A stretch of DNA of 14,528 nucleotides from Candidatus Cloacimonadota bacterium (GTDB taxonomy: Bacteria > Cloacimonadota > Cloacimonadia > Cloacimonadales > WRIO01). The notes below the pieces were generated by a model. The model was not told the origin of the DNA and searched no databases. It was given only the letters and a program-made list of their open reading frames with translations. Each line of letters begins with the position of its first letter. Within the stretch, counting starts at the first letter, position 1. Shown piece after piece: positions 6,838 through 13,874 of this stretch. The translations under genes and the position numbers were made by a program. The stretch is from positions 1-14,528 of the forward strand of contig JALNXV010000042.1 in the NCBI GenBank assembly GCA_023230175.1, read 5' to 3'.

Positions 6838-6872
6838 TCATTATTCAAAAACCTTCATCATTCAACAACTGT
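6822..6872 (+). repeat. Three degenerate 17-bp tandem units
   Basis: Three adjacent 17-base units share the core CAT(T/C)ATTCA: CATTATTCAGCCGCTTT (6822-6838), CATTATTCAAAAACCTT (6839-6855) and CATCATTCAACAACTGT (6856-6872). The first overlaps the right end of the MITE-like copy B, so the array may have grown by duplication of that end. Confidence 0.5.
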
Positions 6873-6905
6873 ATTATTTTTCGACATTTTTATAAAGAAA
6901 AGACC

Positions 6906-6945
6906 AGGGACCTCCAAGATGCTTTAAAGCATCTTGGAGGTCCCT
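6906..6945. terminator. Bidirectional terminator: 40-bp perfect palindrome between convergent genes
   Basis: Bases 6906-6925 (half-site AGGGACCTCCAAGATGCTTT) are exactly mirrored by 6926-6945, giving a GC-rich 20-bp stem with no loop beyond TTTAAA at the centre. On the minus strand it is followed by GGTCTTTTCTTT, a T-rich tail, and lies about 75 bases past the end of the ComB-family gene, so it probably ends that operon. On the plus strand TTATTATTTTC follows, giving a second barrier after the PpiD-like gene. Confidence 0.7.
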
Positions 6946-7018
6946 TATTATTTTCTTATGTTTATCTAATAAATACTATTTACAATAATACAATCTATAT
7001 AATATGCTAAAATGTTTA

Positions 7019-7714
7019 TTACCAAATATTTTCTTTATTTAAAACAACACAATCATCAGAAAGACGTGTAGATCTAAGAACAAAAGAAAAATGATTAAAA
7101 TCTAAACAATATTTTAAATCATCTTTATGCCAACTCCCTTTTTCAATTCGAGATACTACGTTTTCTTTACAATGATATAAAACTCTAAACTGATACTTTT
7201 TAATACATCTAAAATAATCTTTTATCATATCGGAAATATATTCAGCACAAATCAAATCTTCTTCAGAAGGTTTTATACCAAAATATCCGAGTGGAACAAT
7301 ACTGATTTGTTCAGGTTTTTTATATTTCACATAATGTGTTATAGCTCCGACATTTACAAAACTTCCGGTTATTACTTCATCAGCATTAACTGCATTTACT
7401 AAACCTTGAGTTCCGGCACTACTCGTCAAAATAATCTCTTTACCTATAAAATTTTCATTAATAATTTCTGCAGGAGAGTTTGCAAAGTCAAAACCTTTGC
7501 ATTTATAGCCATCTCTCTCACCAATCAAAACTCTACTTGGATCTTGTCTTTTTAAATCATAGGCTTGCTCTAAGCTTCCGGTAGCTAATATCATCGTAGC
7601 ACCATTTGCAATAGCATAACAAGATGTAGTAAAAGCTCTAAAAACATCGATTATGATTGTTAGCCCTTTAGCTTGTTTTGCTCCCTCAATTCCATGTAAA
7701 ATCTCAATTTTCAT
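7019..7714 (-). CDS. ComB family protein (2-phosphosulfolactate phosphatase family)
   Basis: ComB hydrolyses 2-phosphosulfolactate to sulfolactate in archaeal coenzyme M synthesis; bacterial members often have unknown substrates. The 231-residue product shows the family motifs in order: IIDVFRAFTTSCYAIANGA at 21-39, IGERDGYKCKGFDFANSP at 64-81, ILTSSAGTQGLVNA at 95-108 (family 'vltTtNGT', here with A for N) and ADEVITGSFVNVGAI at 111-125. The C-terminal third (160-231) is less conserved. Its ATG overlaps the sensor gene's stop (ATGA), and it is the last gene of the operon. No other coenzyme M or sulfolactate genes are in the window, so the reaction in this organism is open. The family assignment is good; the substrate is not established. 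Confidence 0.83.
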   Translation of the reverse strand: MKIEILHGIEGAKQAKGLTIIIDVFRAFTTSCYAIANGATMILATGSLEQAYDLKRQDPSRVLIGERDGYKCKGFDFANSPAEIINENFIGKEIILTSSAGTQGLVNAVNADEVITGSFVNVGAITHYVKYKKPEQISIVPLGYFGIKPSEEDLICAEYISDMIKDYFRCIKKYQFRVLYHCKENVVSRIEKGSWHKDDLKYCLDFNHFSFVLRSTRLSDDCVVLNKENIW

Positions 7715-9540
7715 AGAATATCCTTTCTCATATTATATATGTCTTTTTTACTAAAAATTAAAATAACAGATTTAACAACATTATTTTCACTAATATCATA
7801 ATGCCAATAAAGATAATACATATCTGTATTACTATCATTTATTTCTTTTTTGTGAACTAAAATGCTTTTATGTAAAATAAACTGTTTACTTATATCACTA
7901 AACAAATCTATTAAACTCCTATGTTCATCAAAACAATTAAACAAATCAAAAATTGTATAAAGAGTAGTCTTTTTACTATCTACAAAATCATTTACAAAAA
8001 AATTATTTCTATAAATTATATTGCCCGACATATCAGCAATGCATATTGGCATTTCGACAATCTCAAGTAATTTATTAAACTTATTATCTAATAATTTAAT
8101 ATTTTTTTTATAATTTAACTCATTTTGTATATCATTAAATGACAAAAAAATACATTCTACATTATCATAAAAATCCTTTTTTGCTTTTACTTTAATATAT
8201 TTTCTTAAATTATTTGGACAAAAAACATAACTATCAATTTCAGATATTGAACGATCTAACTTCTCTAAGAAATCATTAAAAATCTTTTTATTACTTAAAC
8301 TATCTTTAAAAAATAGTTCTATTAAACTAATGTTTTCAGTTTCATAGGATTCATAACCCAAGAAGGATAAAGCAGTATCCGAAATAGTTTTTATTGTAAA
8401 AGTTTTGCTATCCACAATTATTAATGGATAGATGGAGTTATTAATTAAATTTTTCTTTAAAACCAAGGCTTGTTTTTTTTCTTTTGAAAGTTCAGAATAA
8501 TTATTAATTTGCTTACTTATAATATCAGTAATTTGATTAAATTCTCTAAATCTCGAGATTGGTAATTGAATTTGATTTTCAGTCAATTTCCTAAATATAG
8601 AAATATTTTTTATATATAGTTCAATATAGCGAAAACAGAATATCACAAAAACTGATATAACAGAGATAATAATTATCATCAAAATTAGATTATTAATAAC
8701 ATATAAATGACTTAATTTAATCATTAAGATTTCTTTCACATCAATTGTGTTATTTATTGTCAGATACCATTTATTCAAAGGTAACAATTTTGTTATTCTT
8801 TTAACTTTTCTGTCTTTAAAGTCTATTAATTCAGTTTGGTTTAATAAGTCTGATATTTGAATTCTTTTCCCAATAAAGTCATTATCCGGATGAGTAAGTA
8901 TATATCCTTCTTGAGAATAAATTGTAAAATAGAAATTCTTTTGATTAAAACCTTCTATCTTATGAGCAAATAAATTATCAATTTTTAAATTTATACTACC
9001 GGAAACAAGACCTTTCATATCCCCAAATTCATCAAGTATTGGAGCAACAACCATAATACAAGGATTACCATGATCTAAAGAAGAAAAATACATCTCAGAA
9101 ATAAAAGCTTGTTTTTTGTTGATTAATTCTTTATAATATTCTCTAAAACTAAAATCTTTACCTCTACGATTTCCTCTAAAGTATGTCTCAACAAGCAATA
9201 ATCCCTTTTTATCAAACAAATATAAACCATTATTAAACTCAGGATATTCATTTTGTTTTCGTAATAAATATTCAGATAAATCAGGATTTTGTATATCATA
9301 ATATTTTGAAATTTCATTAGATATATTAACAATCCTCATTTGTAATTGAGAAAGATTACATTCTAACTCATCTGCGATAGTATAAAGTAAATTGCTTTGT
9401 ACATCTTCTACATTATTAATCAAAACTTCATAAACTTCATCTCTGAAAATAAATAATTGCACAATAATGAATACTAATCCAATAACAATTGTAAAAAATA
9501 AATACCTAAAAAAATAAGATTTAAAACTTACTATTTTCAT
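7711..9540 (-). CDS. Membrane sensor with dCache and two PAS-like domains, no output domain
   Basis: The 609-residue product has a membrane segment at about 11-32 and an extracytoplasmic dCache-type region at about 45-265 (YLFDKKGLLLVE, FSFREYYKELIN, MVVAPILDEFGDMKGLVSG). A second membrane segment lies at about 282-305. A helical linker with SELSKEKKQ is followed by two PAS-like domains at about 358-475 (NSIYPLIIVDSKTFTIKTIS, LGYESYE) and 485-598 (VEMPICIADMSGNIIYRNN). It then stops: there is no histidine-kinase, GGDEF, EAL, phosphatase or methyl-accepting domain. Ligands of dCache domains are typically small molecules such as amino acids; none can be named here. The chosen start is the ATG at 9540, which overlaps the upstream TGA (TGATG); a TTG one codon earlier is less likely. 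The stop overlaps the ComB-family start, so the short C-terminus looks native rather than broken. Confidence 0.82.
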   Translation of the reverse strand: MKIVSFKSYFFRYLFFTIVIGLVFIIVQLFIFRDEVYEVLINNVEDVQSNLLYTIADELECNLSQLQMRIVNISNEISKYYDIQNPDLSEYLLRKQNEYPEFNNGLYLFDKKGLLLVETYFRGNRRGKDFSFREYYKELINKKQAFISEMYFSSLDHGNPCIMVVAPILDEFGDMKGLVSGSINLKIDNLFAHKIEGFNQKNFYFTIYSQEGYILTHPDNDFIGKRIQISDLLNQTELIDFKDRKVKRITKLLPLNKWYLTINNTIDVKEILMIKLSHLYVINNLILMIIIISVISVFVIFCFRYIELYIKNISIFRKLTENQIQLPISRFREFNQITDIISKQINNYSELSKEKKQALVLKKNLINNSIYPLIIVDSKTFTIKTISDTALSFLGYESYETENISLIELFFKDSLSNKKIFNDFLEKLDRSISEIDSYVFCPNNLRKYIKVKAKKDFYDNVECIFLSFNDIQNELNYKKNIKLLDNKFNKLLEIVEMPICIADMSGNIIYRNNFFVNDFVDSKKTTLYTIFDLFNCFDEHRSLIDLFSDISKQFILHKSILVHKKEINDSNTDMYYLYWHYDISENNVVKSVILIFSKKDIYNMRKDIL

Positions 9541-10634
9541 CAAATACTGACTTTTTTATCATTAACAATATTAAAAACCAAATCTGAAACCAATACTAAA
9601 TCTGATGCCATAGTTAACTTAGCTCTAATATCACTCTTATAAAGCTCATCAAACGCATTTTCTATTTGTTTAAGATTATAATTAGATAAAAATTGAATAT
9701 ACTTATCTCTAAAAAAAGGATTTATATCTTTCATATACCGTTCTTTAAGCTCATTGATAGAAATATTCTTATTTTTTAACACAGTCAAACGCCATAAAGA
9801 AAAAAAGAAACTCGTTAATAAACTAATTATCATAATTATGCTATCTTCATTCTTAATAATCCTTTCAGAAATATCTAAGGCTAACTGCCTCTGCCTAAAC
9901 CCAACAGCATCAATCAAATCAAAAACAGTAAATACTTTTGATGAAATAGTACATTCCTTGATATCCTGTACAGTAATCCTATTTCTCGGACTAACATATA
10001 ACTCTAATTTCTTTATCTCATTGAAAGCAGTATAAGCATCAGGCAAAACGGTATTTATAAAAAATCTTTTTGCATTTTCATCCATCATCAAGCCGGAATT
10101 ATCTCGTAAATAATTATTTAACCATTGCATTAAATGAGAAGGATATTTCATTTCTTTCGTTTCAATAACAAAACTATTCTTAACTATCTTCTTGAATGCA
10201 AGTAATTTTGAATCAAGCTTATCAGCAACTATCAATAACTTTGTATGAGGATTAGGATTATCTGTATATTGAGCAATTCTTTCCATACATTCTTTATTCA
10301 TCTGATCGAAATATCTAATTGAAACTATACGCTCAGATAAATCAAAAGTAAACATATTCAATGTCTCAATTATTGCATTAATTCTGTCAAGTCGCCCATA
10401 CTCGTCTCCATAAAATAAAAACGAATTCATCCCGTCATTTACTGTTGTTTCCATTTTAATATATTGAAAGTGCATTTTTAATATTGATTTAAAACACTTA
10501 TCCCGCTGAAAAGCATCAGTCCCATATACCAAAACAACTCGAGAAGATATAATCTCATTTCTATACCTTTCCAATTGCTCAGCATAAATTTTCCTGCTAT
10601 CCCGTTCAACCTTACTATGACTTTGCCTCTTCAT
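9540..10634 (-). CDS. holA: DNA polymerase III delta subunit-like protein (HolA), clamp loader
   Basis: HolA opens the beta sliding clamp as part of the clamp-loader complex in the replisome. The 364-residue product fits the family in length and layout: a nucleotide-fold start without a functional P-loop (RVVLVYGTDAFQRDKCFKS at 32-50), a segment ERIVSIRYFD at 101-110, LLIVADKLDSKLLAFKKI at 133-150, and the characteristic AYTAFNEIKKLELYV at 200-214 followed by ITVQDIKE. A C-terminal helical collar follows (FTVFDLIDAV at 235-244, ELYKSDIRAKLTMASDLV at 330-347). The N-terminal ~30 residues are an extra charged extension. The start ATG directly follows the UppP stop (TAAATG), implying coupled translation. 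It overlaps the sensor gene by one base. HolA proteins diverge strongly, so the call rests on motifs. Confidence 0.82.
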   Translation of the reverse strand: MKRQSHSKVERDSRKIYAEQLERYRNEIISSRVVLVYGTDAFQRDKCFKSILKMHFQYIKMETTVNDGMNSFLFYGDEYGRLDRINAIIETLNMFTFDLSERIVSIRYFDQMNKECMERIAQYTDNPNPHTKLLIVADKLDSKLLAFKKIVKNSFVIETKEMKYPSHLMQWLNNYLRDNSGLMMDENAKRFFINTVLPDAYTAFNEIKKLELYVSPRNRITVQDIKECTISSKVFTVFDLIDAVGFRQRQLALDISERIIKNEDSIIMIISLLTSFFFSLWRLTVLKNKNISINELKERYMKDINPFFRDKYIQFLSNYNLKQIENAFDELYKSDIRAKLTMASDLVLVSDLVFNIVNDKKVSI

Positions 10635-11441
10635 TTATAAACCTAACAAAAGTAAAGTAACACAAACAAAAGAAATAAACCAACAATAATATGAAAAATA
10701 ATGCAATTTTGCCTTAATTATTAATTTCATCAACCAACCTATAACTAAATATCCTGATATAAAAGCTGCTACAAAACCTAATAAATACATTTCTAATTGC
10801 TCAATGTCCAATAATAAAAAAGTTTTTATCTCACTTATATTTGCTCCAAGTATCGCAGGTATAGAAAGTAAAAAAGAAAACGTCGCCGCATTCTTCCTAC
10901 TCAATCCTGTCAATAATGAAGCTGCTATGGTAGAACCAGAACGAGATATTCCCGGAGTTATCGCCAATGCTTGCCCTATACCTATAAAAGCTGATTTTTT
11001 AAAAGTTAAATCATTAATACTTAATTTTTTAGACTTAATCATATCTGAATAAAATACTATTAATCCGGTAATAGATATCATTATCGCTGCAAATATTGGA
11101 GTTGAAAACAATGTTTCAAACACATCTTTAAATAAAAGACCTAATACCCCGGTAAAAAATGTGGCTACTATCAACCATAAACATATTTTACGTTCATCTT
11201 TAAAATCCGGATTTCTAATATAAATAATTGACTTTATAAGCTCAAATATATCCTTCCTAAAAAAAATAACTACTGCCAATAATGAGCCTAAATGTAAAAA
11301 TATTTCAAAAGATATATCAGCGGTTTGCCCAAATTTCAAAAAATACTTTGACAATACTAAATGCCCTGATGAAGATATTGGCAAAAATTCTGTTAACCCT
11401 TGTATAATACCCAATAATAATGCCTTAATACTATCTATCAT
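10635..11441 (-). CDS. uppP: Undecaprenyl-diphosphatase UppP (BacA family)
   Basis: UppP is an inner-membrane enzyme that removes one phosphate from undecaprenyl diphosphate, recycling the lipid carrier for peptidoglycan and surface polysaccharides; overexpression gives bacitracin resistance. The 268-residue product is very hydrophobic and has both signature motifs: QGLTEFLPISSSGHLVLSKY at 14-33 and PGISRSGSTIAASLLTGLSR at 163-182, plus FLHLGSLLAVVIFFRKD at 48-64. Length is normal (about 260-275). A strong GGAGG (11446-11450) precedes the ATG by four bases. It lies 12 bases after the deacetylase-like gene and abuts holA. Confidence 0.96.
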   Translation of the reverse strand: MIDSIKALLLGIIQGLTEFLPISSSGHLVLSKYFLKFGQTADISFEIFLHLGSLLAVVIFFRKDIFELIKSIIYIRNPDFKDERKICLWLIVATFFTGVLGLLFKDVFETLFSTPIFAAIMISITGLIVFYSDMIKSKKLSINDLTFKKSAFIGIGQALAITPGISRSGSTIAASLLTGLSRKNAATFSFLLSIPAILGANISEIKTFLLLDIEQLEMYLLGFVAAFISGYLVIGWLMKLIIKAKLHYFSYYCWFISFVCVTLLLLGL

Positions 11442-11453
11442 TTAACCTCCATT

Positions 11454-12632
11454 TTATAACTCAGATACTCTAACTATTTCATACCCTAAATTAAATATAA
11501 TTTCTTCTAAAATCTGTATAAACTCATAAGTAAAATCATCAGGATTATTTATTGTGATTATAATGGGACTTTTCTTAAACCCTAAAAATTCATCCTTTAA
11601 ATCTTTTTTTGTTTTATTCTTCAAGAACCTTTTAGCATCGAAACTGCCTGTCTTCTCGTAAGAAGTAACTAATAACCTTTGAGCTGTGTTATACGCTATC
11701 GAAGTAGCTATCGGTAAGTCATCAATAAAATACAATCCCTTCACCTTTAACTCATTTAAAATGTTAATCATAACAGCTTGATCAGTCACAACTAAACTGC
11801 CCATATACGTTATTACTCCCATAACTGCAGGCATTTGATTAAAAAAATAATCCATTTTATCTTTTATCTGATCTTCATTGTACTGAACAAATATTGCATT
11901 CTTCCCGGGGAAACTTATCGGATAATTAGCAGGTTCTAATGGTAATTCTAATAATGTTTCATGATTAGAATTAACTAATAATTCCATATTTCGAATAGAA
12001 TGCGTTTTATCAGGGATGATAGAATAACAAAACTCAGTATTAAGATTTTGCCACCTTGTTATCTCTTTATCTGTCAATGAACCAAAACCTTTAATAATTA
12101 CACTAACTTTTGGCTTCTGCTGAGCATAGGAACCTGCCTTGTCATAATAAATTATAAATCTATAATTCAAGCTATCTTTTGGACTTTGATAAACAAGAGT
12201 CTGTAAAGTTGCCGCTGTATTTTCTACCCCACTTACAAATATCCAATTCAAGGAAGTAAAAAATTTTGATATTGAATAATTTGTAAAATACAAATCATAT
12301 CTTTCTCTATTAACTGGAATCTGAGTTACTATATTATTATTTCTTTTCCGAAATCTCAAAAGCTCTTCCGGTATGCCATACTTGGATGCAAAAACTTTAA
12401 CTTGTTCTCGCGAAGATAAAGTATTTATGTCAATCTCTTCAACCTGCTCTTCTTGTTGCTTAGCAATCTTTATCTTTTTTTGTTCAAAATCTTCTTCACT
12501 TATATGAGACAATTTACAAGTAAATATAAAAAGTATTAAGAATAATAACAATAAAAGTAAAAATCTTCTCCCTTGCTTATTTCTTGAATTCAAGTCTTTT
12601 CTTGATTTTATTCTTTTTCTATTATAACTCAT
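11454..12632 (-). CDS. Divergent polysaccharide deacetylase-family protein (YibQ-like), probably non-catalytic
   Basis: The 392-residue product has a basic cytoplasmic start (1-22), one membrane segment at about 23-40, a charged coiled-coil stretch at 45-68 and a divergent polysaccharide deacetylase region at about 174-392. Landmarks of that region are SVIIKGFGS (177-185), FCYSIIPD (201-208), TLLELPLEP (226-234), MGVITYMGSLVVTD (271-284), GLYFIDDLPIATSIAYNTAQ (299-318), FDAKRFLKN (331-339) and IIITINNPDDFTYE (357-370), ending IVRVSEL. Family members usually carry a DD pair in the first motif, NHMGS in the middle and a GHP near the end. Here these read KG, TYMGS and NNP, so catalysis is unlikely. 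It is first in the operon, 12 bases before uppP, which suggests an envelope role. The ribosome site GAGGA is about 14 bases from the ATG, longer than usual. Confidence 0.8.
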   Translation of the reverse strand: MSYNRKRIKSRKDLNSRNKQGRRFLLLLLLFLILFIFTCKLSHISEEDFEQKKIKIAKQQEEQVEEIDINTLSSREQVKVFASKYGIPEELLRFRKRNNNIVTQIPVNRERYDLYFTNYSISKFFTSLNWIFVSGVENTAATLQTLVYQSPKDSLNYRFIIYYDKAGSYAQQKPKVSVIIKGFGSLTDKEITRWQNLNTEFCYSIIPDKTHSIRNMELLVNSNHETLLELPLEPANYPISFPGKNAIFVQYNEDQIKDKMDYFFNQMPAVMGVITYMGSLVVTDQAVMINILNELKVKGLYFIDDLPIATSIAYNTAQRLLVTSYEKTGSFDAKRFLKNKTKKDLKDEFLGFKKSPIIITINNPDDFTYEFIQILEEIIFNLGYEIVRVSEL

Positions 12633-12658
12633 TTATATTACTTAATCCTCTTCTAATT

Positions 12659-12688
12659 TCAATAAAAATGAATTAGATTGTTTGTCAA
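12659..12688 (-). promoter_or_regulatory. Possible sigma-70 promoter of the deacetylase-like/uppP/holA operon
   Basis: On the minus strand there is a perfect TTGACA (12688-12683), 18 bases, then TATTGA (12664-12659). The -35 is ideal but the -10 matches TATAAT only in its first half. The predicted start near 12652 would leave a leader of about 20 bases. Confidence 0.4.
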
Positions 12689-12942
12689 GAATTAGTTAGA
12701 ATATTTACAAAAATGCACAAAATAGCTGTGTTTATAAGAGTTGTAGTATCCATTATAAAAATATTACTTAAGAATAATTGAGTTATAACCACATATTTTA
12801 AATAAAATTTGTTAAATCAAGCTACACAGGATAATTTACTAATAGTCAATCATTTAACAAGCATAAGCATTATAATATGTTATTAATTATTTAGTAAATC
12901 ATATATAATAATTAAAAAAAAATGATTTTTTAAAAAAAAGTA
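12689..12942. other. AT-rich divergent intergenic stretch
   Basis: No coding frame, tRNA or recognisable RNA was seen between the operon promoter and the HU promoter. The only structure noted is a 9-bp inverted repeat TTGTTAAAT (12809-12817) / ATTTAACAA (12852-12860) with a 34-base loop, and oligo-A tracts at about 12914-12940 that could bend DNA upstream of the HU promoter. Confidence 0.4.
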
Positions 12943-12971
12943 TTGACAATATTGCAAAGTAATGTGATATT
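12943..12971 (+). promoter_or_regulatory. Sigma-70 promoter of the HU gene
   Basis: A perfect TTGACA (12943-12948) is followed after 17 bases by GATATT (12966-12971), which carries an upstream TGt extension. A-tracts just upstream resemble an UP element. The transcript would start near 12978, giving a leader of about 24 bases that contains GGAGG at 12991-12995. Confidence 0.65.
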
Positions 12972-13001
12972 TACTTTTAAATAATAACCTGGAGGTTAAA
13001 G

Positions 13002-13277
13002 ATGACAAGAGATGAATTAATTGGAAAAGTTGCTGAAAAAGCAAACATGACAAAAAAGCAAGCAGGTATTGCTTTAAATTCTTTTTTAGATGGCATCACA
13101 GAAGCTTTACAAGCAGGTGAGAAAATTTCGTTTATAGGTTTTGGTACATTTTCTGTTTCAGAAAGAAAAGCTCGTACAGGTATTAACCCAAAAACAAGAG
13201 AAGCTCTAAAGATTCCTGCAACAAAAGTACCGGTATTTAAAGCAGGTAGTAAATTAAAACAATCTGTTAAAAAATAA
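13002..13277 (+). CDS. HU-family DNA-binding protein
   Basis: HU/IHF-family proteins are small dimeric nucleoid proteins that bend DNA. The 91-residue product has the family length and layout: the helical start MTRDELIGKVAEKANMTKKQ, the ISFIGFGTFSVSERKAR segment at about 43-59 and the DNA-binding arm signature RTGINPKT at 59-66, ending in KVPVFKAGSKLKQSV. The residue after NPKT is R instead of the common G. It forms a single-gene unit with its own promoter and terminator. HU and IHF subunits are not separable from sequence alone; with one gene here, an HU homodimer is the simpler reading. Confidence 0.95.
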   Translation: MTRDELIGKVAEKANMTKKQAGIALNSFLDGITEALQAGEKISFIGFGTFSVSERKARTGINPKTREALKIPATKVPVFKAGSKLKQSVKK

Positions 13278-13292
13278 TTATTAATAATTAAA

Positions 13293-13320
13293 AAAGCGAC
13301 CTTTTTCAAAAGGTCGCTTT
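13293..13320. terminator. Bidirectional terminator between HU and the convergent tRNA genes
   Basis: A perfect 13-bp stem, AAAGCGACCTTTT (13293-13305) with AAAAGGTCGCTTT (13308-13320), has a two-base centre. It is followed by TTTAATTTTT on the plus strand and by a T-rich run (GCTTTTTTAATT) on the minus strand. It serves HU from the left and the tRNA operon from the right, nine bases from the last tRNA. Confidence 0.88.
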
Positions 13321-13329
13321 AATTTTTAG

Positions 13330-13403
13330 TGGCTGGGATGAGAGGATTTGAACCCCTACATACGGATCCAGAGTCCGCTGTCCTACCGTTAGACGACATC
13401 CCA
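13330..13403 (-). tRNA. tRNA-Gln(CUG)
   Basis: The 74-base minus-strand sequence folds as a standard class I tRNA. The acceptor is TGGGATG paired with CATCCCA, the discriminator is G and CCA is encoded. The anticodon loop CTCTGGA gives anticodon CTG, flanked by stem GCGGA/TCCGT (one G-U pair). The T loop is GGTTCAAATCC. It is the last of four tRNA genes, before the terminator. Confidence 0.95.
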
Positions 13404-13424
13404 AAGGAAATTTAAACAAAAAAA

Positions 13425-13499
13425 TGGCTGGGCAGGAAGGATTCGAACCCTCGTATGACGGGACCAAAACCCGTTGCCTTACCGCTTGGCGACTGCCCA
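13425..13499 (-). tRNA. tRNA-Gln(UUG)
   Basis: The 75-base minus-strand sequence has acceptor TGGGCAG/CTGCCCA, anticodon stem ACGGG/CCCGT with loop TTTTGGT (anticodon TTG), T loop GGTTCGAATCC and encoded GCCA. It lies 21 bases upstream of tRNA-Gln(CUG). Together the two read both glutamine codons. Confidence 0.95.
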
Positions 13500-13527
13500 A
13501 CTAAATTCACTACATATAACTTTTTCG

Positions 13528-13621
<94 letters not shown>

Positions 13622-13627
13622 AATTAA

Positions 13628-13713
13628 TGGCGGAGGAAGAGGGACTCGAACCCCCAAGGGCAGAACCCGGCGGTTTTCAAGACCGCTGCCTTACCAATTA
13701 GGACTATTCCTCC
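13628..13713 (-). tRNA. tRNA-Ser(UGA)
   Basis: The 86-base minus-strand sequence has acceptor GGAGGAA/TTCCTCC, anticodon stem GCGGT/ACCGC with loop CTTGAAA (anticodon TGA), a moderate variable arm (GGG/CCC stem) and encoded GCCA. The D stem is weak, with a G-U pair, and the D loop resembles that of other tRNA families more than the sister Ser(GCU). It is the first gene of the tRNA operon, six bases before Ser(GCU). Confidence 0.92.
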
Positions 13714-13738
13714 GTTGTTTCCACTCTATATATTACCC

Positions 13739-13767
13739 AAATATTCTAATTGGCATTTTTTTGTCAA
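13739..13767 (-). promoter_or_regulatory. Probable promoter of the tRNA operon
   Basis: On the minus strand a perfect TTGACA (13767-13762) is followed by an A-rich spacer of 16 bases and AATATT (13745-13740). Transcription would begin about 10-15 bases upstream of tRNA-Ser(UGA). The -10 is imperfect; the perfect -35 and the position support it. Confidence 0.5.
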
Positions 13768-13804
13768 TATTTTTTTCTAAATTATTGTTTTGTCTTTTTA
13801 AAAA

Positions 13805-13821
13805 TCAATATAAATTATTGA
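13805..13821 (-). terminator. Weak hairpin after the 13875-14498 gene, possible terminator
   Basis: TCAATA (13805-13810) and TATTGA (13816-13821) form a 6-bp AT-rich stem with a 5-base loop. On the minus strand it is followed by TTTTTA. It is too weak to be convincing alone, so read-through into the tRNA genes is possible. Confidence 0.3.
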
Positions 13822-13874
13822 TAGAGTTACATATTCTTATTGGAAAAATTTAGTTCTCCCCTTCTATTAATAAA

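Noticed and set aside
6822..6872. Possible CRISPR-like array
   Set aside because: The 17-base units are adjacent with no spacers and diverge between copies; no cas genes are present.
6765..7010. 81-codon plus-strand open frame between the convergent genes
   Set aside because: It starts inside the repeat element, has no ribosome site, and runs straight through the 40-base palindrome; composition looks non-coding. The matching frame in repeat copy A stops early.
9754..10035. 93-codon plus-strand open frame inside holA
   Set aside because: It is antisense to holA, has no ribosome site and no recognisable domains.
10804..11052. 82-codon plus-strand open frame inside uppP
   Set aside because: It is antisense to conserved UppP motifs, so it is a mirror of real coding constraint.
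12977..13309. 110-codon minus-strand open frame opposite the HU gene
   Set aside because: It is antisense to a clear HU gene and crosses its terminator, with no family resemblance.
13306..13500. 64-codon minus-strand open frame
   Set aside because: It lies across two tRNA-Gln genes and a terminator; its translation is just tRNA sequence.
13751..13767. TGGCAT-like sequence resembling a sigma-54 -24 element
   Set aside because: There is no GC at the required 12-base spacing, and it sits inside the tRNA promoter spacer on the other strand.
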